Assembly: GCA_964019335.1 (NCBI GenBank)
Contig: OZ025755.1
Coordinates: 124,001-188,000 of the forward strand
Length of the DNA stretch: 64,000 nucleotides
Reading direction: 5' to 3'
From: Diplonema japonicum
Taxonomy: Eukaryota > Euglenozoa > Diplonemea > Diplonemida > Diplonemidae
The position numbers were made by a program, and so were the translations under genes. A model generated the notes under the pieces. It did no database searches, was not told the DNA's origin, and saw only the letters and a list, made by a program, of their open reading frames with translations. Position 1 is the stretch's first letter, and each line of letters begins with the position of its first letter. Below, in pieces: positions 28,860-38,250 of the stretch.

Positions 28860-29253
28860 ACAAACTACTGACTTGTTGAGCGCTCTGAAAATCGCTTTTG
28901 TGAAAGGTACAAAAGCCGCGCAGTCTTGGCGAGCTTCGTCAAACTTATGGCGGTTATACTGCTCCGACGTTCAGAACCGAAGTATCCTGCTATTCTCGCT
29001 ACCTGGTTGACACAGGACTCGTTCCTCGGGTGCACGATGACAGGGAACCCTCAACCCCCACCTGAGAAGAACACACCCGCGGGTGTTGGTACTATCTCGG
29101 GACCAGCCCCGTCTTCTCCATCGTTGCACTGTCCATCATGTCCCTGCATAATGCATCGACTGCGAAATCAACTTCGCTTTCGATAGCGCGTCCGCTTTTG
29201 CCACGAGGTCCTCCAGATGTGGGCCTTGGCCCCATGTCTGGCGTAATCTGCAT
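28860..29253 (-). pseudogene. Coding remnants upstream of the nuclease-like gene
   Basis: A 53-codon frame (ATG at 29253, stop at 29092; MQITPDMGPRPTSGGPRG ... DFAVDALCRDMMDS) is followed in another frame by a protein-like stretch (GFPVIVHPRNESCVNQVARI ... LTKLAKTARLLYLSQKRF) ending near 28875. They have ordinary amino-acid composition but no single frame. They may be earlier exons of the nuclease-like gene or fragments of a mobile gene. Function is unknown. Confidence 0.3.
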
Positions 29254-29274
29254 TTTGTACTAAGCCCCAATGAG

Positions 29275-29460
29275 GTATAAAAATGTCGGAGGTTACCGTG
29301 GACGGTGGAAAAAAAGTTAGTGGTTGCATAAGGGAAATTGTTGGTGGTTACAGTAAAAAGTGGGAAAAAGGTTGTAGGTTACCGTGGGTGGTGGAAAAAA
29401 AGTTGTAGGCTTAAGGCGACGGTGGAAAAAAGTTATTTGGTTACCGAACTGTACGTTGGT
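29275..29460. repeat. Degenerate minisatellite (GGTTACCGTGG...GGAAAAAAAGTT)
   Basis: About five imperfect units of 30-45 bp, each pairing a GGTTAC(C)GTGG-like part with GGTGGAAAAAAAGTT. It lies just left of the palindrome cluster. Confidence 0.6.
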
Positions 29461-29489
29461 TTCCCCCCCTTTTTTTTTTATATATATAT

Positions 29490-29662
29490 AACTCGAGCCG
29501 GGTTTTCAAGGGTGGGAGTGAAAATAAAATTTTACTTTATGTCACTCCCGGCTTTATTTTCACTCCCAGTTACCTTGAAATTAGGCCCAGGAGTGAAATA
29601 ATGTTCGAGCGTGAAATAATGTAACATTATTTCACTCCTGGGCCTAATTTCACCTATTCCAC
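29490..29662. repeat. Nested perfect inverted repeats
   Basis: A 15-bp perfect pair GGGAGTGAAAATAAA / TTTATTTTCACTCCC lies within about 29514-29574. It is followed by a 29-bp perfect pair GAAATTAGGCCCAGGAGTGA... / ...TCACTCCTGGGCCTAATTTC (about 29578-29652) with a 17-nt loop. The CTCGAGCC repeat at its left edge recurs at about 27571. These look like ends of a fold-back element. Confidence 0.75.
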
Positions 29663-29922
29663 CTAGGTTTAGGGCAAGTTACAGCAAGATCAACGCCATC
29701 ACCCAACGAAACTTCGGTAAAAAAATGCAGAGCTTTCCCGGGGTTGCACTTCTTTTGAAGAAGGCCATGAGGCGAAAAAAAGCTTCGGTGTTAAGTCAGA
29801 AACAAATGAAAGAGTATCTGGCAGTGAAATTCAGCGACCCCTACAACGTGTGTCAGGCATATGCAGCTTGCATGTTTGCAAGCGGGGATGAGGACAAAAG
29901 AGTCGCACAAACTGAAATTTAG
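29640..29922 (+). CDS. Short plus-strand coding remnant of unknown function
   Basis: A 65-codon frame starts at the ATG at 29725, and the same frame stays open upstream (PPRFRASYSKINAITQRNFG before the ATG) to at least 29650, next to a CACCTAG that could be a splice acceptor. The protein is basic (LLLKKAMRRKKASVLSQKQM) then mixed (KEYLAVKFSDPYNVCQAYAA) and ends VAQTEI. It lies between two palindrome clusters, so it may be cargo or a fragment of a mobile element. No family was recognised. Confidence 0.35.
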
Positions 29923-30016
29923 CAACGTTGTATCTCCCACACACTGTAACCCAAATCCCAACCCTGTAACCTCCCACCCTTTCAAACCCGACTCTTGTTA
30001 AATAAAACAACGTATT

Positions 30017-30207
30017 AGTGAAAATAAGAGCATTATTCCACTTGTGGCAGGTTTAACTCGTAGCTTTTTTACTTCACGAGCGCAGCGAGTGAAGTAAACG
30101 GGATATTAGTTCACGAGCGAAGCGAGTGAACTAATATCCCTACTCGTTAAACCCCCTGCCGCCACGCGTGAAATAATGCTATCTTATTTTCACTTAATAA
30201 ATAGCTA
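30017..30207. repeat. Large compound palindrome (fold-back element)
   Basis: The outer arms AGTGAAAATAAGAGCATTAT and ATAATGCTATCTTATTTTCACT are inverted copies. Inside them GGCAGGTTTAACTCGTAG pairs with CTACTCGTTAAACCCCCTGCC. Inside those are two more hairpins: ACTTCAC...GTGAAGT and the 15-bp perfect GGGATATTAGTTCAC...GTGAACTAATATCCC, both around a CGAGCG(C/A)AGCGAG loop. The whole could fold into one cruciform-like structure. It abuts the 3' end of the LRR pseudogene. Confidence 0.8.
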
Positions 30208-31007
30208 TTTTTAAATTCCACTTCCTTTTCGGCTTGCTGGCAATTTTGGCCTTAAAGCACTTGTAAGCACCCGGGTTTCCTCCCAAGTCGATGGGTTCTA
30301 GGTTTTCACAATGCGTCAAGAAATCAGAACCGATGGAAGAAACCTCGGTCATTCCTCGCAAGCCGACATTTTTCAGTAGTTTTTCGCAATGTGTCAGAAA
30401 CCCGTCGCCGATGGAAGAAACCTCGGTCAGGCTGCCCAAGTCATTCTCTTCTAGTTCATTGCACTCCGACAGGAAGTTATCGAGAATGGAAGAAACCTCG
30501 TTCGGGTGCTGAACTCGACAGACTCCAGCTTCTTGGATCCTTTAGAACCACTGAGGTAAGATTTTCCGTGTCTCTAAGAAACCCATCGTCAATGCTTGTG
30601 ATAACGCCGGTGGGGTCGGTGAACAACGACTGTTCGAATTTCAGAAGGAAGCTCCTGTGAGTGCACAGACAGTGTTCTGTTGGCTGGGATCATATCTGGC
30701 CGATCTTCTAATTCTATTTTTAACTCTTTTTGTACATTTTTGTCGGACAGGGTTTTCAGGCCCACTGTTTTAACACGTGACACCACTTTCACTTCACAGC
30801 CATCCACGAGCCCGATCTCCACGACGGTCTCCTCTCCCTGCATGTCCAGAACCTTTCCCTCCCAAAAAATCTCCCGTCTTCGAGTTCTGCAGTGTCCGCG
30901 GCATCATGATACAGCTGCATCACGGAGTCCTCCACCCCCGGTGCCAATTCGTGCAGAACTCCGTCTGGCGTTTTCATGAAGACTGCTATCTCGTCCAGGT
31001 CAGACAT
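30194..31007 (-). pseudogene. Decayed leucine-rich-repeat protein gene (BspA-like LRR)
   Basis: It starts well (ATG at 31007; MSDLDEIAVFMKTPDGVLHE ...), then loses frame near a T6 run (about 30864). It continues as GKVLDMQGEETVVEIGLVDG ... SDKNVQKELKIELED, shifts again, and ends with repeated LRR units (TEVSSIGDGFLTHCEKLLKN and TEVSSIGSDFLTHCENLEPI), with a stop at 30194. Units of the form 'L..V..IG..FL..C..L' are the BspA/LRR_5 type common in protist surface or interaction proteins. At least two or three frameshifts and an internal stop show it is not functional. The palindrome at its 3' side may have inserted into it. Confidence 0.6.
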
Positions 31008-31012
31008 CTTTC

Positions 31013-31465
31013 TTTTCATTCTCTTGAACTTTCTGTGATGCTACTAAAAATGGGTCGTGATAATAACGATAATAATAGGCTGATTCAAGAAGAATCAGAA
31101 GAAAAAAGATAGGTGTTTTGTTGGTTCAAGATCTCGTTTTTTTTTTTTTTTAATTCATAGTAATCAACAAGAGAATCGTGGGGGTTTTTTTTTCTTTTTT
31201 TTTTCTCCCCAAAATAACAAGAGGCATATTAGATGTTCCGTGTTAGGGGAACGTTCACTCTTCTGTTTTTTTTTTTTTGTTGACGTTCTTGTTCAATTCC
31301 ATGTTCACTCTCATTTCCTTTCTTTTCTTACCACCCCCTATAATTCTTCATGCTCTTACTTGCTGTTTTGCACCCTTTTTTTTTTTTTTTTTCCTCTTCC
31401 CCTCTCCCCTTTTTATTTTTTTTCAACACACATCAAAATCCATGTTGAATACAAGAAAATCAGGG

Positions 31466-31507
<42 letters not shown>

Positions 31508-31997
31508 CAACAACAAAGCAAAAAGCAAGGCGAAAAGAGGGAGTAAACAAGAAAAAAAGTTCTTTTTTTTTTTTTCCTGTTAAAAGTTGTATTCATCAAA
31601 GCTGTAGATAGCTAGATTAAAAATAAAATGTCCACGCTGAAGAAGGCGGGAAAGACTTTCACTGCCGGCTGTGCACAAGCAACAATCAACCGACTCTTTT
31701 TTTCTTTTACAGTATTTTCTTTCAACCTAAAACCTGCGCCTTTTTTTTTTTCTGCCAAGGAATATGAAAAAAAAAAATTAAAATAAAGTCGGTTTATTGG
31801 TGTGAATACCAGAATAATAATATAAAAAAAAAAAAAATCGAATCAGGCTTCACAAGTATCGCGCAGCAACAAAACTGCTGCAAGATCAAAAAAAGGTGTC
31901 TTTGAAGGGAACCTGCAGAGAATGCCAGGATCGCCTAACGACAGTAAGGGGAAAAAAAAAGGAGGGAAAGGGGGGGAGGGGGGGGAATCTATGACAT
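31013..31997. other. Intergenic low-complexity region with a short shared repeat
   Basis: Homopolymers dominate, including an A run of about 40 at 31467-31506. A 53-codon plus-strand frame at 31628-31789 (MSTLKKAGKTFTAGCAQATI...) has no support beyond its ATG. The sequence at 31893-31943 recurs at 62843-62893. Confidence 0.55.
31893..31943. repeat. 51-bp dispersed repeat, copy 1
   Basis: It reads AAGGTGTCTTTGAAGGGAAC, CTGCAG, a variable 7-8 nt core, then CAGGATCGCCTAACGACA. It matches 62843-62893 except in the core, and both copies follow an A tract. The GAACCTGCAG...GGATC order resembles the 3' end of eukaryotic SSU rRNA. Confidence 0.7.
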
Positions 31998-34900
31998 TCA
32001 GATGTTTCCGCACTCCACATCAGGGGTGGAATCTTTCGTGGGGGCAAGTGGTTGCTCCACATCCTCCAGAAGCTGCTGCATCCCACTAGTGGGCTGTCTC
32101 CTTTTGGTGTAGACTGTGAGTGCAATTGCCGAACCCATACACAATGCACCTACGCCACCGAGCAATCCGTAGAGCCACGTCTGCGATGAAGAGGAAGAAG
32201 CATCAGAAGGAGGTGACGAGTTTGTAAGTGCCGTGTTCCCTTCAGCCACTGGCTTCACCACGAGGGACTGCCCGTCTGCGTTGTCCGTGAGAGGGCCCTT
32301 CCCTTGTGCTGCCTCTTCCACAGCCCCATTTACCTCGGCTTCGATCTCCTTGGCTTTGCTCCCTTCGATCTTGTACTCCACGAAAACACCATCTTGAGAC
32401 GCTGCCTGCTGTAGACCTGACTTCCTTGTGTACTTCCTCATCCTGTCTTTCTCCTCCACAAGGTGTTCCATGTTCCACTTCCTGTCGACCTTCACCGTCC
32501 ACTGCTTCTCCTCCTCCTCGGTGGGCATTCTCTCCCCGTCCACCAGTACTCCCATCGCAGTCACCACAAGGCTTGCAGGTTCATCCTCCAACTTCTTCGA
32601 CGCCTTCAACATTGACATCCGGAACTTCCTCAGGAACTCCTTCGGCCTCTGCATCATCTCCGCCGCGTCACCTTTAAGCTTCAGGCGGTAGTTCGAGGAC
32701 ACCACAGGTGATGTGCTTTCTTTCTTGTCTGTGCGGACATCACGGTCCTTCTTGTCATCAGTCTTGACATCACGGTCCTTTTTGTCGGTATCGAAGTCAC
32801 GGTCCTTCTTGTCATCAGTCTTGACATCACGGTCTTTCTTTTCGGCATCGAAGTCACGGTCCTTCTTGTCATCAGTCTTGACATCACGGTCTTTCTTGTC
32901 GGTATCGAAGTCACGGTCCTTCTTGTCATCAGTCTTGACATCACGGTCCTTTTTGTCGGTATCGAAGTCACGGTCCTTCTTGTCATCAGTCTTGACATCA
33001 CGGTCTTTCTTTTCGGCATCGAAGTCACGGTCCTTCTTGTCATCAGTCTTGACATCACGGTCTTTCTTGTCGGTATCGAAGTCACGGTCCTTCTTGTCAT
33101 CAGTCTTGACATCACGGTCCTTTTTGTCGGTATCGAAGTCACGGTCCTTCTTGTCATCAGTCTTGACATCACGGTCCTTTTTGTCGGTATCGAAGTCACG
33201 GTCCTTCTTGTCATCAGTCTTGACATCACGGTCTTTCTTTTCGGCATCGAAGTCACGGTCCTTCTTGTCATCAGTCTTGACATCACGGTCTTTCTTGTCG
33301 GTATCGAAGTCACGGTCCTTCTTGTCATCAGTCTTGACATCACGGTCCTTTTTGTCGGTATCGAAGTCACGGTCCTTCTTGTCATCAGTCTTGACATCAC
33401 GGTCTTTCTTTTCGGCATCGAAGTCACGGTCCTTCTTGTCATCAGTCTTGACATCACGGTCCTTCTTTTCGGCATCGAAGTCACGGTCCTTCTTGTCATC
33501 AGTCTTGACATCACGGTCCTTCTTGTCGGTATCGAAGTCACGGTCCTTCTTGTCGTCAGTCTTGACATCACGGTCCTTCTTGTCGGCATCGAAGTCACGG
33601 TCCTTCTTGTCGTCAGTCTTGACATCACGGTCCTTCTTGTCGGCATCGAAGCCACGGTCCTTCTTGTCATCAGTCTTGACATCACGGTCCTTCTTGTCGG
33701 CATCGAAGTCACGGTCCTTCTTGTCGGTATCGAAGTCACGGTCCTTCTTGTCATCAGTCTTGAAATCACGGTCCTTCTTGTCGGCATCGAAGTCACGGTC
33801 CTTCTTGTCGTCAGTCTTGACATCACGGTCTTTCTCGTCGGTATCGAAGTCACGGTCCTTCTTGTCGTCAGTCTTGACATCACGGTCCTTCTTGTCGGCA
33901 TCGAAGTCACGGTCTTTCTTGTCGTCAGTCTTGACATCACGGTCCTTCTTGTCGGCATCGAAGTCACGGTCCTTCTTGTCGTCAGTCTTGACATCACGGT
34001 TTTTCTTGTCGGTATCGAAGTCACGGTCCTTCTTGTCGTCAGTCTTGACATCACGGTCTTTCTTGTCGGTATCGAAGTCACGGTCCTTCTTGTCGGCATC
34101 GAAGTCACGGTCCTTCTTGTCGGCATCGAAGTCACGGTCCTTCTTGTCGTCAGTCTTGACATCACGGTCTTTCTTGTCGGTATCGAAGTCACGGTCCTTC
34201 TTGTCATCAGTCTTGACATCATGGTTTTTCTTGTCGGTATCGAAGTCACGGTCCTTCTTGTCGGTATCGAAGTCACGGTCCTTCTTGTCGTCAGTCTTGA
34301 CATCACGGTCTTTCTTGTCGGTATCGAAGTGACGGTCCTTCTTGTCGGCATCGAAGTCACGGTCCTTCTTGTCATCAGTCTTGACATCACGGTCCTTCTT
34401 GTCGTCAGTCTTGACATCACGGTCTTTCTTGTCGGTATCGAAGTCACGGTCCTTCTTGTCGGCATCGAAGTCACGGTCCTTCTTGTCATCAGTCTTGACA
34501 TCACGGTCCTTCTTTTCGGCATCGAAGTCACGGTCCTTCTTGTCATCAGTCTTGACATCACGGTCCTTCTTGTCGGTATCGAAGTCACGGTCCTTCTTGT
34601 CGTCAGTCTTGACATCACGGTCCTTCTTGTCGGCATCGAAGTCACGGTCCTTCTTGTCGTCAGTCTTGACATCACGGTCCTTCTTGTCGGCATCGAAGCC
34701 ACGGTCCTTCTTGTCATCAGTCTTGACATCACGGTCCTTCTTGTCGGCATCGAAGTCACGGTCCTTCTTGTCGGTATCGAAGTCACGGTCCTTCTTGTCA
34801 TCAGTCTTGAAATCACGGTCCTTCTTGTCGGCATCGAAGTCACGGTCCTTCTTGTCGTCAGTCTTGACATCACGGTCTTTCTCGTCGGTATCGAAGTCAC

Positions 34901-37424
34901 GGTCCTTCTTGTCATCAGTCTTGACATCACGGTCCTTCTTGTCGGTATCGAAGTCACGGTCCTTCTTGTCGTCAGTCTTGACATCACGGTCCTTCTTGTC
35001 GGCATCGAAGTCACGGTCCTTCTTGTCGTCAGTCTTGACATCACGGTCCTTCTTGTCGGCATCGAAGTCACGGTCCTTCTTGTCGTCAGTCTTGACATCA
35101 CGGTTTTTCTTGTCGGTATCGAAGTCACGGTCCTTCTTGTCGTCAGTCTTGACATCACGGTCTTTCTTGTCGGTATCGAAGTCACGGTCCTTCTTGTCGG
35201 CATCGAAGTCACGGTCCTTCTTGTCGGCATCGAAGTCACGGTCCTTCTTGTCGTCAGTCTTGACATCACGGTCTTTCTTGTCGGTATCGAAGTCACGGTC
35301 CTTCTTGTCATCAGTCTTGACATCATGGTTTTTCTTGTCGGTATCGAAGTCACGGTCCTTCTTGTCGGTATCGAAGTCACGGTCCTTCTTGTCGTCAGTC
35401 TTGACATCACGGTCTTTCTTGTCGGTATCGAAGTCACGGTCCTTCTTGTCGGCATCGAAGTCACGGTCCTTCTTGTCGTCAGTCTTGACATCACGGTCCT
35501 TCTTGTCGGCATCGAAGTCACGGTCCTTCTTGTCGTCAGTCTTGACATCACGGTCCTTCTTGTCGGCATCGAAGCCACGGTCCTTCTTGTCATCAGTCTT
35601 GACATCACGGTCCTTCTTGTCGGCATCGAAGTCACGGTCCTTCTTGTCGGTATCGAAGTCACGGTCCTTCTTGTCATCAGTCTTGACATCACGGTCCTTC
35701 TTGTCGGTATCGAAGTCACGGTCCTTCTTGTCGTCAGTCTTGACATCACGGTCCTTCTTGTCGGCATCGAAGTCACGGTCCTTCTTGTCGTCAGTCTTGA
35801 CATCACGGTTTTTCTTGTCGGTATCGAAGTCACGGTCCTTCTTGTCGTCAGTCTTGACATCACGGTCTTTCTTGTCGGTATCGAAGTCACGGTCCTTCTT
35901 GTCGGCATCGAAGTCACGGTCCTTCTTGTCGGCATCGAAGTCACGGTCCTTCTTGTCGTCAGTCTTGACATCACGGTCTTTCTTGTCGGTATCGAAGTCA
36001 CGGTCCTTCTTGTCATCAGTCTTGACATCATGGTTTTTCTTGTCGGTATCGAAGTCACGGTCCTTCTTGTCGGTATCGAAGTCACGGTCCTTCTTGTCGT
36101 CAGTCTTGACATCACGGTCTTTCTTGTCGGTATCGAAGTCACGGTCCTTCTTGTCGGCATCGAAGTCACGGTCCTTCTTGTCATCAGTCTTGACATCACG
36201 GTCCTTCTTGTCGTCAGTCTTGACATCACGGTCTTTCTTGTCGGTATCGAAGTCACGGTCCTTCTTGTCGGCATCGAAGTCACGGTCCTTCTTGTCGTCA
36301 GTCTTGACATCACGGTCTTTCTTTTCGGCATCGAAGCCACGGTCCTTCTTGTCATCAGTCTTGACATCACGGTCCTTCTTGTCGGTATCGAAGTCACGGT
36401 CCTTCTTGTCGTCAGTCTTGACATCACGGTCCTTCTTGTCGGCATCGAAGTCACGGTCCTTCTTGTCGTCAGTCTTGACATCACGGTCTTTCTTGTCGGT
36501 ATCGAAGTCACGGTCCTTCTTGTCGGCATCGAAGTCACGGTCCTTCTTGTCATCAGTCTTGACATCATGGTTTTTCTTGTCGGTATCGAAGTCACGGTCC
36601 TTCTTGTCGGTATCGAAGTCACGGTCCTTCTTGTCGTCAGTCTTGACATCACGGTCTTTCTTGTCGGTATCGAAGTCACGGTCCTTCTTGTCGGCATCGA
36701 AGTCACGGTCCTTCTTGTCGTCAGTCTTGACATCACGGTCCTTCTTGTCGGCATCGAAGTCACGGTCCTTCTTGTCGGTATCGAAGTCACGGTCCTTCTT
36801 GTCATCAGTCTTGAAATCACGGTCCTTCTTGTCGGCATCGAAGTCACGGTCCTTCTTGTCGTCAGTCTTGACATCACGGTCTTTCTCGTCGGTATCGAAG
36901 TCACGGTCCTTCTTGTCATCAGTCTTGACATCACGGTCCTTCTTGTCGGTATCGAAGTCACGGTCCTTCTTGTCGTCAGTCTTGACATCACGGTCCTTCT
37001 TGTCATCAGTCTTGACATCACGGTCCTTCTTGTCGGCATCGAAGTCACGGTCCTTCTTGTCGTCAGTCTTGACATCACGGTCTTTCTTGTCGGTATCGAA
37101 GTCACGGTCCTTCTTTTCGGTATCGAAGTCACGGTCCTTCTTGTCAGTCTTGACATCACGGTCCTTCTTGTCGGTATCGAAGTCACGGTCCTTCTTGTCG
37201 GCATCGAAGTCACGGTCCTTCTTGTCGTCAGTCTTGACATCACGGTCCTTCTTGTCGGTATCGAAGTCACGGTCCTTCTTGTCGTCAGTCTTGACATCAC
37301 GGTCCTTCTTGTCGAAGCCACTATTCGTAAGCGACTCGGAGGTCGAAGTTGTAGCTGATGCGTCCTGTGCACCTGCCAGGAGCACAACAGCCCCCAAAGC
37401 AAGAAGCATCCTGAAGCTTAACAT
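31998..37424 (-). CDS. Giant repetitive type I surface protein (KKDRD repeats, TM, short tail)
   Basis: 1808 residues from the ATG at 37424, which opens a signal peptide (MLSFRMLLALGAVVLLAGAQ). About 1530 residues of highly charged repeats follow, alternating 9-residue (DFDTDKKDR / DFDADKKDR) and 10-residue (DVKTDDKKDR) units. Then come a unique domain of about 170 residues (NYRLKLKGDAAEMMQRPKEF ... VFVEYKIEGSKAKEIEAEV), a serine-rich stalk, one membrane helix (WLYGLLGGVGALCMGSAIAL) and a cytoplasmic tail of about 45 residues. The topology suggests a long charged cell-surface stalk, comparable in design to repetitive surface antigens of other Euglenozoa, but no homology is claimed. The repeat DNA is near-identical, so its length is likely to vary between strains. 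Confidence 0.88.
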   Translation of the reverse strand: MLSFRMLLALGAVVLLAGAQDASATTSTSESLTNSGFDKKDRDVKTDDKKDRDFDTDKKDRDVKTDDKKDRDFDADKKDRDFDTDKKDRDVKTDKKDRDFDTEKKDRDFDTDKKDRDVKTDDKKDRDFDADKKDRDVKTDDKKDRDVKTDDKKDRDFDTDKKDRDVKTDDKKDRDFDTDEKDRDVKTDDKKDRDFDADKKDRDFKTDDKKDRDFDTDKKDRDFDADKKDRDVKTDDKKDRDFDADKKDRDFDTDKKDRDVKTDDKKDRDFDTDKKDRDFDTDKKNHDVKTDDKKDRDFDADKKDRDFDTDKKDRDVKTDDKKDRDFDADKKDRDVKTDDKKDRDFDTDKKDRDVKTDDKKDRGFDAEKKDRDVKTDDKKDRDFDADKKDRDFDTDKKDRDVKTDDKKDRDVKTDDKKDRDFDADKKDRDFDTDKKDRDVKTDDKKDRDFDTDKKDRDFDTDKKNHDVKTDDKKDRDFDTDKKDRDVKTDDKKDRDFDADKKDRDFDADKKDRDFDTDKKDRDVKTDDKKDRDFDTDKKNRDVKTDDKKDRDFDADKKDRDVKTDDKKDRDFDTDKKDRDVKTDDKKDRDFDTDKKDRDFDADKKDRDVKTDDKKDRGFDADKKDRDVKTDDKKDRDFDADKKDRDVKTDDKKDRDFDADKKDRDFDTDKKDRDVKTDDKKDRDFDTDKKDRDFDTDKKNHDVKTDDKKDRDFDTDKKDRDVKTDDKKDRDFDADKKDRDFDADKKDRDFDTDKKDRDVKTDDKKDRDFDTDKKNRDVKTDDKKDRDFDADKKDRDVKTDDKKDRDFDADKKDRDVKTDDKKDRDFDTDKKDRDVKTDDKKDRDFDTDEKDRDVKTDDKKDRDFDADKKDRDFKTDDKKDRDFDTDKKDRDFDADKKDRDVKTDDKKDRGFDADKKDRDVKTDDKKDRDFDADKKDRDVKTDDKKDRDFDTDKKDRDVKTDDKKDRDFDAEKKDRDVKTDDKKDRDFDADKKDRDFDTDKKDRDVKTDDKKDRDVKTDDKKDRDFDADKKDRHFDTDKKDRDVKTDDKKDRDFDTDKKDRDFDTDKKNHDVKTDDKKDRDFDTDKKDRDVKTDDKKDRDFDADKKDRDFDADKKDRDFDTDKKDRDVKTDDKKDRDFDTDKKNRDVKTDDKKDRDFDADKKDRDVKTDDKKDRDFDADKKDRDVKTDDKKDRDFDTDEKDRDVKTDDKKDRDFDADKKDRDFKTDDKKDRDFDTDKKDRDFDADKKDRDVKTDDKKDRGFDADKKDRDVKTDDKKDRDFDADKKDRDVKTDDKKDRDFDTDKKDRDVKTDDKKDRDFDAEKKDRDVKTDDKKDRDFDAEKKDRDVKTDDKKDRDFDTDKKDRDVKTDDKKDRDFDTDKKDRDVKTDDKKDRDFDAEKKDRDVKTDDKKDRDFDTDKKDRDVKTDDKKDRDFDTDKKDRDVKTDDKKDRDFDTDKKDRDVKTDDKKDRDFDAEKKDRDVKTDDKKDRDFDTDKKDRDVKTDDKKDRDFDTDKKDRDVKTDDKKDRDFDAEKKDRDVKTDDKKDRDFDTDKKDRDVKTDDKKDRDVRTDKKESTSPVVSSNYRLKLKGDAAEMMQRPKEFLRKFRMSMLKASKKLEDEPASLVVTAMGVLVDGERMPTEEEEKQWTVKVDRKWNMEHLVEEKDRMRKYTRKSGLQQAASQDGVFVEYKIEGSKAKEIEAEVNGAVEEAAQGKGPLTDNADGQSLVVKPVAEGNTALTNSSPPSDASSSSSQTWLYGLLGGVGALCMGSAIALTVYTKRRQPTSGMQQLLEDVEQPLAPTKDSTPDVECGNI
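32728..37312. repeat. Coding minisatellite, 27/30-bp units in higher-order blocks
   Basis: About 160 units built on TCACGGTCCTTCTTGTCGG / TCATCAGTCTTGACATCACGG. Both unit lengths are multiples of three, and neither sequence has stops in several other frames, so long spurious frames appear on both strands. Blocks of several hundred bp recur (for example near 33535-34340, 34600-35450 and 35460-36130), showing unequal exchange on top of unit duplication. Confidence 0.9.
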
Positions 37425-38250
37425 TTGAAGATGACGCGGTGGTTCTTCTTTTTTATTATCCCCTCCTTTTTTTTCTTTGTGTATTAGACCTGTATATGTG
37501 TGTTTCAAGCAGGAGCAATAACGAGAGGAAGGAAAAAGAGAAGAAGAATGACTTTGGTTGCTTCATAAACCGCCTGGCGTACGAGCAACTTCTTAACCGC
37601 GCAAGTGGATGTTGCACCCTTCTGTGCTGAAGGATGCATGGCTACGGGAAGAAAAAAGAAGCTGCGCCTTACTGACTGGGATCTTACACGTGTCTGTCAC
37701 CATTCCGCGGTTGCATCTCTGGTGCTGAGCTGTGCTAAGAACATCGGTGGCGGTCTCTCTAAATAAAGAGCTGTTCGAGTAGACGAGAATAACTAACTGT
37801 CGCAGAGTGAAAGTCATGCGATGGATTGATGATTTTTTTTAAAGATCATCATGAGAAAGTGTGTCTTTCAAGAAAGGCTTCAAACCGAGAAATTCAGAAT
37901 GGGCCGAGGCCACGTGCTAAACTGTCATCAGGAACATCAATGTGACCCATGTGCGTTCAGACATTTATCTTCCGGTGATTTTTGTTTTACAGTTTTTTTT
38001 TTTTTTTTTTTTTTTTTTAATTAAATTCCGAAGAGGAAAAGGGGACCTGTGGAGGAATCTTCAGGGCACCTTGTGGAGATATCAGACGAGAGCCCGCAGT
38101 TGGAGGGCCGCGTACCTCATATGCGAAAGTGGATGTCGGAGAAGGCCAAGGCTCTGCAGGCGGGAACAGCGACCTGGAGCTCGAAGGCTGAGATGCGTCC
38201 ACGATGACGAGTCGTAGAAACAATCTCGTTGTTCCTTTGGAAGTCCGCAT
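37425..38250. other. Intergenic region without recognised gene
   Basis: About 830 bp. The stretch 37570-37980 has ordinary complexity but only weak short frames. 38020-38235 runs into the satellite on the minus strand. No tRNA boxes or known RNA were recognised. Confidence 0.5.

Noticed and set aside
31628-31789. 53-codon plus-strand frame (MSTLKKAGKTFTAG...)
   Set aside because: Half of it reads T-rich low-complexity sequence, with no leader or family support; kept only as a note.
34221-37358. Plus-strand frames of about 1000 codons (LVGIEVTVL and SFLSASKSR repeats)
   Set aside because: Antisense shadows of the same minisatellite, with no unique sequence or leader context.
32681-37402. Minus-strand frame of >1500 codons (RRTVTSMPT repeats)
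   Set aside because: Shadow of the KKDRD repeat gene in another frame; it lacks the signal peptide, TM segment and unique domain of the true frame.
37593-37817. 74-codon minus-strand frame
   Set aside because: No start context, no domain, and surrounding sequence without coding character.
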